Source: an uncultured Collinsella sp.
Lineage (GTDB): Bacteria > Actinomycetota > Coriobacteriia > Coriobacteriales > Coriobacteriaceae
Length of the DNA stretch: 6,403 nucleotides
NCBI GenBank assembly: GCA_900762015.1
Contig: CAAFEX010000051.1
Location: 1 to 6,403 of the forward strand
Reading direction: 5' to 3'
Below the pieces are notes generated by a model. That model ran no database searches. It was not told the origin of the DNA and was given only the letters and a program-made list of their open reading frames with translations. The translations under genes were made by a program, and so were the position numbers. Positions within the stretch are counted from its first letter, which is position 1. Every line of letters begins with the position of its first letter. Below are positions 1 to 5,611 of this stretch, piece by piece.

Positions 1-55
1 AAGTACGCGAGGAGGGTTGGAGCCGGAAGGTCGGGTGCCTGGGCAAGCCGCAGCA
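1..55. other. Unassigned sequence downstream of hisF
   Basis: These 55 nt are open on the minus strand in all three frames. A GTG overlapping the hisF stop (56-54) would begin a frame reading LRLAQAPDLPAP, which does not resemble HisI or HisE and lacks a good ribosome binding site. On the plus strand one frame ends at a TAG (57-59) that overlaps the hisF stop, so a convergent gene could also end here. No hairpin followed by a T-run is visible, so the end of the operon is not shown by the sequence. Confidence 0.3.
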
Positions 56-838
56 CTAGAAGTCCAACCTCACAGGAATGCCCTGCGACGCCATATATTC
101 CTTCACTTCGCGAATGCTGAAGGTTCCAAAGTGAAAGACGCTGGCCGCCAGCACGGCGTCGGCCTCGCCCTCGATCACGCCCTCGGCAAAATGCTCGAGC
201 GTGCCCACGCCGCCGCTCGCGATGACGGGAATCGGCACCGCGCGCGCCACGGCACGGGTGAGCGCCAGGTCAAAGCCGGCCTTGGTGCCGTCGCGATCCA
301 TGCTGGTCAGTAGGATTTCGCCGGCGCCACGACGAGCCGCCTCCTCGGCCCACGCCACCGCGTCGATGCCCGTGGCGTTGCGACCGCCCGCCGTGAATAC
401 CTCCCACTTATCGGCACCCGGCTCGCCGGGCAGGCCGACGCGCTTGGCATCGATCGCCACGACCACGGCCTGGCTTCCAAACGCCGCGGCGGCCTGGCTG
501 ATCAACGACGGATCGCGCACGGCGGCAGAGTTAAGCGACACCTTGTCGGCGCCGGCTGCAACCATGGTGCGCATGCCCGCCAGGTCGCGAAAGCCGCCGC
601 CCACGGTATAGGGAATAGCGAGCTCCTCGGCCGCATGCGCCGCCATCTCGATGGTCGTCGCGCGGTTGTCGCTCGTGGCGGTAATGTCCAGGAAGACAAC
701 CTCGTCCGCACCCTCGCGGTCGTAGGCGCGCGCCAGCTCCACCGGGTCGCCCGCATCGCGCAGGCTCACAAAGTTGACGCCCTTGACCACGCGGCCGTCC
801 TTGACGTCCAAGCAGGGAATCACGCGTTTGGTAAGCAT
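56..838 (-). CDS. hisF: Imidazole glycerol phosphate synthase, cyclase subunit
   Basis: HisF combines ammonia with PRFAR to form imidazole glycerol phosphate and AICAR, acting with HisH. The 260-residue (beta/alpha)8 barrel has both catalytic aspartates, Asp11 (PCLDVKDG) and Asp130 (VVVAIDAK), plus FLDITAT (49-55), LLTSMDRDGT (176-185) and IASGGVG (206-212). The four residues that gate the ammonia channel in Thermotoga maritima HisF correspond to Arg5, Glu46, Lys99 and Glu174, all present. Asp98, the partner of the HisH lysine, is also kept. The usual VGGGIR reads VGGGFR (79-84), a mild change. The start ATG at 838 is preceded by GGGGAGGAG within the end of hisA. The barrel therefore looks able to use ammonia, whether from HisH or free in the cell. 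The gene ends with TAG at 58-56. Confidence 0.97.
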   Translation of the reverse strand: MLTKRVIPCLDVKDGRVVKGVNFVSLRDAGDPVELARAYDREGADEVVFLDITATSDNRATTIEMAAHAAEELAIPYTVGGGFRDLAGMRTMVAAGADKVSLNSAAVRDPSLISQAAAAFGSQAVVVAIDAKRVGLPGEPGADKWEVFTAGGRNATGIDAVAWAEEAARRGAGEILLTSMDRDGTKAGFDLALTRAVARAVPIPVIASGGVGTLEHFAEGVIEGEADAVLAASVFHFGTFSIREVKEYMASQGIPVRLDF

Positions 839-841
839 GGG

Positions 842-1585
842 CTACTCCTCCCCTCGGGCGGCGGCTAGCGCCTGGGCCAGCGTAAAGTTGCCCTCGTAGA
901 GCGCACGGCCGGTAATGGCGCCCTCAATAGCATCCTCACCCACCGCGGCCAGTGCGCGGATATCGTCGAGCGTCGAGATACCACCCGAAGCCACGACGGG
1001 AAAGCCCGCGACCTCGGCCACATGACGATACGCCGCCACATCGATGCCCGTCTGCATGCCATCGCGCGCGATGTCGGTATACACCAGATGCTTAAAGCCC
1101 AGCTCGGAAAGCTGCGCCACGGCATCGTCGAGTGCCACGCCCGCGCCGTCGCGCCAGCCGTTCACCTTGACCTGGCCGTCGCGTGCGGCGATATCTGCCA
1201 CCAGCAGCTCGCCAAAGCCGCGAGCCGCCACCTCGGCAAATCCCGGCTCGGTCACGATCACCGTGCCCAGCGCGATGCGACGCGCGCCATAGCCGGCAAG
1301 CTCGTCGATGCGTGCAAGCGAGCGAACGCCGCCGCCCACGTCCACGGACAGACCGTCGACGCCGCAGATAGCCTTTATCGCCGCCGAGTTGGCAGCGCAC
1401 GCGTCCTCGTCCTCGCCAAAGGCAGCGGACAGGTCGACGACGTGCACCCAGCTCGTACCCTGCTCGGCAAAGGAGCGGGCAACGGCCACGGGGTCGTCGG
1501 AATATACCTTGCAGCGGCTGCGGTCGCCGCGCTCCAGGCGCACGACCTTGCCGCCGATCAGATCGATTGCGGGAAATAGGATCAT
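842..1585 (-). CDS. hisA: ProFAR isomerase (phosphoribosylformimino-AICAR isomerase)
   Basis: HisA performs the Amadori rearrangement of ProFAR to PRFAR in a single (beta/alpha)8 barrel. The 247-residue product has Asp8 in FPAIDLIGGK, DVGGGVRS (82-89), YTDIARDGM (169-177), the phosphate-binding SGG (200-202) and a final phosphate-binding strand around EGAITGRAL. The second catalytic aspartate is most likely Asp131 at the end of strand 5 (LLVADIAARDG). An end-anchored alignment would instead put Ala133 there, but loop length in this region varies in the family. The residue before the conserved Gly-Trp (143-144) is Asn, not the Arg of mycobacterial PriA, which argues weakly against a dual HisA/TrpF enzyme. 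The ATG at 1585 overlaps the hisH stop by four bases and uses GAGGAGGG at the end of hisH. The TAG lies 3 nt before hisF. Confidence 0.95.
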   Translation of the reverse strand: MILFPAIDLIGGKVVRLERGDRSRCKVYSDDPVAVARSFAEQGTSWVHVVDLSAAFGEDEDACAANSAAIKAICGVDGLSVDVGGGVRSLARIDELAGYGARRIALGTVIVTEPGFAEVAARGFGELLVADIAARDGQVKVNGWRDGAGVALDDAVAQLSELGFKHLVYTDIARDGMQTGIDVAAYRHVAEVAGFPVVASGGISTLDDIRALAAVGEDAIEGAITGRALYEGNFTLAQALAAARGEE

Positions 1586-2283
1586 CGGCCACCCTCCTCG
1601 ACGATGTTAACGAAGTTCTTAAGGATGCGCTGGCCCAGCGCGGAGGATTTCTCGGGATGGAACTGGCAGCCCCACACGTTGCCATGGCGCACGATGCACG
1701 GGAAGCTCCGCGTATAGTGCGTGCGCGCCAGCACATCGGCGGCATCGGCGTCGTCGACCACCGCGTAGCTGTGGGTGAAATACATGTTGGCGCCCTCGGC
1801 AAAACCGGCAAGCAGCGGATCGGCCGCACCGGCGGGCGTCATGTGCACCTGGTCCCAGCCCACGTGCGGCACCTTCAGGCGGCTCGACTCCAAGCGCGTG
1901 CACGAGCCGCGCATAATGCCCAGGCCATCGACCCAGGGACCACCAGCCTGCTCGGAAGCGCTGTCGTCCGCGTCCGCGCCCTCGTCCGCAGGCACGCCCT
2001 CGTTGCCGCGCTCAAAAAACAGCTGAAGGCCCAGGCGGATGCCGAGCAGCGGAGTCCCGGCGGAAACGGCGTCGAGCGCCGCGTCCGCCTCGCCGCTCTG
2101 GCGCATAAAGGCGATCGCGTCATAGAACGCGCCCACGCCCGGGATGACCAGGCCGTCGGCGTTGCGGATCTGCTCCGGATCGTCCGACGTGCAGGCAGCG
2201 GCGCCGGCGCGCGCAAGCCCGCGCACGACGCTCGACAAGTTGCCCTTGTGGTAGTCGACCACCACGATCTTCGGTTCGCCCAC
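1582..2283 (-). CDS. hisH: Imidazole glycerol phosphate synthase, glutamine amidotransferase subunit, with Cys-to-Arg at the nucleophile
   Basis: HisH normally hydrolyses glutamine and passes ammonia through the HisF barrel for IGP and AICAR formation. The start is the GTG at 2283 (233 residues; MGEPKIVVVDYHKGNLSSV), chosen for its GGGAGGG site and family fit. PGVG (48-51, the oxyanion-strand motif) and the His209/Glu211 dyad in CQFHPEKS are present, as is Lys212, which pairs with a HisF aspartate in known complexes. The nucleophile-elbow motif, normally GICLG, reads GIRLG: residue 83 is Arg (codon CGC, 2037-2035), one transition from TGC. If real, this should abolish glutaminase activity. 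An acidic insertion of about 20 residues (around 97-119) follows the elbow. The TGA overlaps the hisA ATG in ATGA, implying coupling. The fold assignment is firm; catalytic competence is doubtful. Confidence 0.93.
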   Translation of the reverse strand: MGEPKIVVVDYHKGNLSSVVRGLARAGAAACTSDDPEQIRNADGLVIPGVGAFYDAIAFMRQSGEADAALDAVSAGTPLLGIRLGLQLFFERGNEGVPADEGADADDSASEQAGGPWVDGLGIMRGSCTRLESSRLKVPHVGWDQVHMTPAGAADPLLAGFAEGANMYFTHSYAVVDDADAADVLARTHYTRSFPCIVRHGNVWGCQFHPEKSSALGQRILKNFVNIVEEGGR

Positions 2284-2294
2284 GCGACCCTCCC
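2281..2294 (-). promoter_or_regulatory. hisH ribosome binding site and GTG start
   Basis: GGGAGGG on the minus strand (2294-2288) is followed by TCGC and then GTG (2283-2281). This strong Shine-Dalgarno sequence at normal distance decides the hisH start. It rules out the farther GTG at 2316, which lies in the stem of the inverted repeat and would add 11 residues absent from the family. The bases AAAGGGA (2297-2291), which include part of this site, are complementary to TCCCTTT (2327-2321) inside the upstream inverted repeat. Confidence 0.8.
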
Positions 2295-2308
2295 TTTTCC
2301 TATCATCC

Positions 2309-2350
2309 AAAACCACTTACAAAGGGAACAGGCACCTTCGTGGTGGTTTT
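2309..2350 (-). repeat. 42-nt imperfect inverted repeat between hisB and hisH
   Basis: On the minus strand the outer arms are AAAACCAC and GTGGTTTT (8 bp, perfect). A small asymmetric internal loop (C opposite AA) follows, then inner arms ACGAAGG and CCTTTGT around a 9-nt loop TGCCTGTTC. In the his mRNA all seven inner positions pair, one of them as G-U. In the opposite transcript the same position is an A-C mismatch, so the structure favours the sense RNA. A further ACAAAGG on the minus strand at 2359-2353 is a perfect complement of the inner arm. The plus-strand loop region, GGGAACAGGCACC, resembles a motif I recall from dispersed palindromic repeats in gut anaerobes; this is memory only. 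Confidence 0.65.
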
Positions 2351-2364
2351 TGCCTTTGTGGCGG

Positions 2365-2952
2365 TTACAGCGAGCCCTTGGTGCTAGGAATGCCCTGCAC
2401 GCGGGGGTCCAGCTCGCAGGCGTGGCGCATCGTGCGGCCCACGGCCTTAAAGGCGGCCTCGATAATGTGATGCGAGTTACCGCCCGCCAGCTCGCGCACG
2501 TGCAGCGTGAGCTTGGCGTCGCGCGCAAAGGCGTAGAAGAACTCGACAGCCAGCTCGGTATCGAAGCTGCCCACGCGCTCGGTCGACACGGGCAGCTCGC
2601 AGTAGGCCTGCCCGCGGCCCGAAATATCAACAGCAGCCATCACAAGCGTCTCGTCCATGGCGATCGCCGCATCGGCAAAGCGCGTAATGCCCGCCTTGTC
2701 GCCCAGCGCCTGGCAAAACGCCTCGCCCAGCACAATACCCGTGTCCTCGACGGTGTGGTGCGCATCGACCTCCACGTCGCCCACCGCGTGCACCGTCAGA
2801 TCGAACAGACCATGGCGGCCAAAAGCGTTGAGCATGTGGTCGAAAAACGGCACGCCGGTCGAGATATCGCACACGCCGCTTCCGTCCAGGTCGAGCTTTA
2901 CGACAATGTCGGTCTCGCCCGTCTTGCGGGTCACCTCGGCATAGCGGTCCAT
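2365..2952 (-). CDS. hisB: Imidazoleglycerol-phosphate dehydratase (monofunctional)
   Basis: HisB dehydrates imidazole glycerol phosphate to imidazole acetol phosphate, using Mn2+, in a 24-subunit cytoplasmic assembly. The 195-residue product is full length for the monofunctional enzyme and carries the two metal-binding histidine motifs, HHTVED (65-70) and HHIIE (161-165), plus GVPFFDHML (33-41) and the typical C-terminus PSTKGSL. There is no N-terminal phosphatase domain as in the enterobacterial bifunctional HisB, so histidinol-phosphate phosphatase must come from another gene. The ATG at 2952 touches the hisC stop codon, and its binding site (AAGGAGGAG) lies inside the end of hisC, a strong sign of translational coupling. 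After its TAA comes an 81-nt gap with an inverted repeat. Confidence 0.97.
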   Translation of the reverse strand: MDRYAEVTRKTGETDIVVKLDLDGSGVCDISTGVPFFDHMLNAFGRHGLFDLTVHAVGDVEVDAHHTVEDTGIVLGEAFCQALGDKAGITRFADAAIAMDETLVMAAVDISGRGQAYCELPVSTERVGSFDTELAVEFFYAFARDAKLTLHVRELAGGNSHHIIEAAFKAVGRTMRHACELDPRVQGIPSTKGSL

Positions 2953-4068
2953 CTACATCTCCTCCTTCACCAGCGTGGCAAACGCGGCCAGCACCTCGTC
3001 GTTTTCCTGCGGGGTACCCACGGTAATACGTAGGCAGTCCGCGAGCCCCGGCGCATAGCTAAAGTCGCGCACCAAAATCGAATACTCGTCGCGCAGACGC
3101 TCGCGCATGTGCGTGGCATGCGGCGTGCGCACGAGCACAAAGTTCGCCGCGCTCGGCCACGCCTCCACGGGCAGACCCTCGGCAGCCATTGCGCGTAGGG
3201 CGCACAGCTCGCGCTCGCGCTCGGATGCAACCTGTGCCACCACGGGCGCGTACGCATCGCGGGCACGCACGCAGGCAAGCGCGGCGGCCTGGCTCAGCAC
3301 GTTGACCGAATAGATCTGGCGAATCGCCGCGAACACGTCGATGACCTCGGGCGCCGCGATCACATAGCCCAGACGCGTGCCGGCGGCGCCGAACGCCTTG
3401 GACAGCGTATGCAGAATCACCAGGTTGGGATGCTCGGCGATAAGCCCCTGCGCCGTGGTAGCCGCGCCAAACGAATCGTCCGCAAACTCAACGTAGGCCT
3501 CGTCGACCATCACCATGCCGGGGCACGCATCGCACAGTGCCGCGACAAAGTCGAGCGGCGCAACGTCACCCGTGGGATTGTTGGGCGAGGTCACGATCGC
3601 CAGATCGCACTCGGGAGCCGCCGCAAGCACCGCCGCCTGGTCGAGCTCAAAGGTCGCCGGGTCGCGCCACACGTCGCGCACCTCGGTCTGACACAGAGAC
3701 GCAAAGAACGCATACTCGCTGAAGCACGGCGGGCAGTTGAGCAGGGTCCGGCCCGCGCCGCCAAACGCCAGCAGGTAGTTATAGAGCAGCTCGTCGCCGC
3801 CGTTGCCCACGCAGATATTCTCGCGAGCCACGCCATGCCAAGCGGCAAGCTCGTCGCGCAGGTCGTTGGACATGGGATCGGGGTAGCGGTTGAGCGGCGT
3901 AGCAGCCAAGGCCGCATCAACCGCCTTGCGCACGCCAGCGGGCACGGGATAGGTGTTCTCGTTGGCCGAAAGATTGATGCGCGTGGGCGTAAAGTTGGGA
4001 TCGTAGGGCTCAATACCGGCCAGGTAAGGCTGGACGAGCTCCTTCATGCGGGGCGTCAGCTCGGCCAT
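2953..4068 (-). CDS. hisC: Histidinol-phosphate aminotransferase
   Basis: HisC is a PLP-dependent class I/II aminotransferase that converts imidazole acetol phosphate plus glutamate to L-histidinol phosphate plus 2-oxoglutarate. The start was placed at the ATG at 4068 (MAELTPRMKE, 371 residues) because GGGGAGG lies just upstream and the spacing to the hisD stop is one base. The frame could be extended to 4128, but that would overlap hisD by 20 codons of unlikely sequence. Motifs: NLSANEN (32-38), NRYPDP (60-65), GNGGDELL (88-95; the fourth position is often Ser), SPNNPTG (161-167), VDEAY (188-192), the PLP lysine Lys224 in TLSKAFG, Arg232 in TRLGY, and Arg347 in CLRITVG, which binds the substrate carboxylate. 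All key residues are present. The TAG stop directly abuts the hisB ATG. Confidence 0.95.
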   Translation of the reverse strand: MAELTPRMKELVQPYLAGIEPYDPNFTPTRINLSANENTYPVPAGVRKAVDAALAATPLNRYPDPMSNDLRDELAAWHGVARENICVGNGGDELLYNYLLAFGGAGRTLLNCPPCFSEYAFFASLCQTEVRDVWRDPATFELDQAAVLAAAPECDLAIVTSPNNPTGDVAPLDFVAALCDACPGMVMVDEAYVEFADDSFGAATTAQGLIAEHPNLVILHTLSKAFGAAGTRLGYVIAAPEVIDVFAAIRQIYSVNVLSQAAALACVRARDAYAPVVAQVASERERELCALRAMAAEGLPVEAWPSAANFVLVRTPHATHMRERLRDEYSILVRDFSYAPGLADCLRITVGTPQENDEVLAAFATLVKEEM

Positions 4069-4069
4069 A

Positions 4070-5506
4070 TTAGGCCTCCCCGCCGGTCGCGCCAGCGCCA
4101 TCCGAGTCTGCAGCCGCCAGGTCCACACCCTCGGCGACCGTCGCCACAGCGTCGCCCGGCCAAGCGACCTTGGTCAGGTCGGCCGCAGCCAGCGACGCTG
4201 CGCTCACGGCATCCTCGCCCTGCTCCAGCACGCGGCGACGCAGTGCGGCCGAAAGCGCATGCGCCCACAGGCCCTCGGCCTCGGCCAGACACTGCGTAGC
4301 GGGAGCGTCGGAGAGCAGGCCCTCGGGTGTATAGCAAATGACGCTCGAGCGCTTAACGAATTCTTCGACCGAAAGCGGGTTGGAGAACATGGCCGTGCCG
4401 CCAGTCGGCAGCGTGTGGTTGGGACCGGCAACATAATCGCCGAGCGGCTCGGAGCTCCAAGCGCCCACAAAGATGGCGCCGGCGTTGCGAATGCCGCCAA
4501 GCAGGCCCATCGCATCCTTGCAGTGCAGCTCCAGGTGCTCGGGCGCCACGGTGTTCACGGCCTCGACGGCGGCAGCCATATCGGCGGCCACCACGATGGT
4601 GCCTTCGTTGTCGAGCGAAGCGCGCGTGATCTCGGCACGCGGCGACTGCGCCACCAGGATGTCGATACCCGCCTCGACCTCGCGCGCAAACTGCTCGTCG
4701 CAGGTCACCAGATAGCAGGCTGCCAGCGGATCGTGCTCGGCCTGGGCCATCAGGTCGGCCGCGACCACCATGGGCTTGGCCGTGGTGTCGGCCAGCACGC
4801 AGACCTCAGAGGGACCGGCGACCATATCGATACCCACATCACCCGAGACAATCTGCTTGGCAGCGGCAACAAAGGCGTTGCCCGGCCCGGTAATCTTGTC
4901 GACACGCGGAATGGTCTCGGTACCGTACGCCAGCGCGGCCACGGCCTGGGCGCCGCCCACCATATAGATCTCGTCCACGCCGCCGAGTTTTGCCGCGGCG
5001 AGCGTGTAGGGGCTGATCAGGCCGTCCTTTTGCGGCGGGGTCACCATGACCACGCGCTTGACGCCGGCAACCTTGGCGGGAATGGCGTTCATGAGCACGG
5101 TGGAGGGATATTGCGCGCGGCCGCCCGGTACATAGATGCCGGCCGCCGCGAGCGGGGTTACCTTAACGCCGAGCATCGTGCCGTCCGGGCGCGTGGTAAA
5201 CCAGCTCTGCTCGACCTCGCGCTGGTGGAACTCACGAATCTGGCGCGCGGCCTTCTCGAGCGCCGCGACAAAAGCGGGATCGAGGCCTTCGAGCGCGGCA
5301 TCGATCTGCTCTTGCGGCAAGCGAAAGCTCTGTAGCTCAACACCGTCAAAACGCTGGCAGTAATCGCGCACCGCGGCATCGCCGTTGGCACGCACGTTAG
5401 CCACGATATCGCGGGCGGCGTCAACGATGTTTTGCGGCAGCACGCCCTTGCGGTTGAGCTGGTTGGTAACGAGGCGCTCACCGGGAGCAAGCTTGATAGT
5501 CTTCAT
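4070..5506 (-). CDS. hisD: Histidinol dehydrogenase with C-terminal extension
   Basis: HisD carries out the last two steps, oxidising L-histidinol to L-histidinal and then to L-histidine with two NAD+, as a zinc-dependent cytoplasmic dimer. The 478-residue product shows the family motifs in order: VPGGR (126-130), TGPGN (206-210), GPSE (231-234), QAEHDP (255-260; Gln255 and His258 correspond to zinc ligands), APEHLE (321-326; Glu323 and His324 are the catalytic pair), GDY (356-358; zinc-ligand Asp357), GPNHTLPT (361-368) and AEGLWAH (410-416; His416 matches the last zinc ligand). The conserved fold ends near residue 425. About 50 further Ala/Asp/Gly-rich residues follow, whereas the family is usually about 430 long. 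The ATG at 5506 gives a normal N-terminus (MKTIKL), with AGGGGA upstream. The TAA at 4072-4070 lies one base before the hisC ATG, implying coupled translation. Confidence 0.96.
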   Translation of the reverse strand: MKTIKLAPGERLVTNQLNRKGVLPQNIVDAARDIVANVRANGDAAVRDYCQRFDGVELQSFRLPQEQIDAALEGLDPAFVAALEKAARQIREFHQREVEQSWFTTRPDGTMLGVKVTPLAAAGIYVPGGRAQYPSTVLMNAIPAKVAGVKRVVMVTPPQKDGLISPYTLAAAKLGGVDEIYMVGGAQAVAALAYGTETIPRVDKITGPGNAFVAAAKQIVSGDVGIDMVAGPSEVCVLADTTAKPMVVAADLMAQAEHDPLAACYLVTCDEQFAREVEAGIDILVAQSPRAEITRASLDNEGTIVVAADMAAAVEAVNTVAPEHLELHCKDAMGLLGGIRNAGAIFVGAWSSEPLGDYVAGPNHTLPTGGTAMFSNPLSVEEFVKRSSVICYTPEGLLSDAPATQCLAEAEGLWAHALSAALRRRVLEQGEDAVSAASLAAADLTKVAWPGDAVATVAEGVDLAAADSDGAGATGGEA

Positions 5507-5525
5507 ATCGGTATCCCCTATCGGT
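5506..5525 (-). repeat. Direct repeat ACCGATA flanking the hisD ribosome binding site
   Basis: On the minus strand ACCGATA occurs twice with a 13-nt period (5525-5519 and 5512-5506), separated by GGGGAT. The second copy runs into the hisD start codon, its last A being the A of ATG. The spacer holds the only Shine-Dalgarno-like bases (AGGGGA) for hisD. A protein bound to both copies would cover the initiation site, but seven bases repeated twice could be chance. Confidence 0.3.
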
Positions 5526-5551
5526 CGAGGTTGTGTTCGAAAAACGAGAGA

Positions 5552-5584
5552 CCGGGCGGCGGCGCCAGTCGGCCCGCAACCCGG
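5552..5584 (-). promoter_or_regulatory. GC-rich hairpin between hisG and hisD, possible attenuator or processing site
   Basis: In the his mRNA direction this 33-nt segment folds on itself. There are five outer G-C pairs (CCGGG with CCCGG), a G-U pair and one mismatch, then GCGG with CCGC, and finally GCC with GGC around a GACT loop. Seven nucleotides after the stem comes a run of five T (5544-5540). The run is too far from the stem for a textbook intrinsic terminator, so partial termination, mRNA processing or 3'-end stabilisation of the hisG message are all possible. It fills about a third of the 105-nt gap, one of only two real gaps in an otherwise tightly packed operon. Confidence 0.45.
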
Positions 5585-5611
5585 ACGTTGGGGCGCCCGT
5601 GCGTGCTCGCG

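Noticed and set aside
1..59. A gene end on the plus strand (TAG at 57-59), or a hisI start at GTG 56 on the minus strand
   Set aside because: Only about 18 codons are visible for either. Neither shows a recognisable family motif, and the minus-strand option does not resemble HisI.
2284..2316. Extension of hisH to an upstream GTG at 2316
   Set aside because: That GTG lies in the stem of the inverted repeat, has no ribosome binding site, and adds residues outside the family's N-terminus. The GTG at 2283 has GGGAGGG at proper distance.
1567..3033. A 488-codon open frame on the plus strand opposite hisH and hisB
   Set aside because: It runs antisense to two clearly recognised enzymes, has a biased composition (many His, Arg, Ala, Gly) and no family resemblance. 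Long antisense frames are expected from GC-rich codon use.
4069..4128. Extension of hisC to a start at 4128
   Set aside because: It would overlap the end of hisD by 20 codons and add a Trp/Arg-rich leader. The ATG at 4068 has GGGGAGG upstream and a family-like N-terminus.
4046..5335. A 429-codon open frame on the plus strand opposite hisD
   Set aside because: It is the antisense shadow of hisD, with low-complexity composition and no recognisable motif or supporting ribosome binding site.
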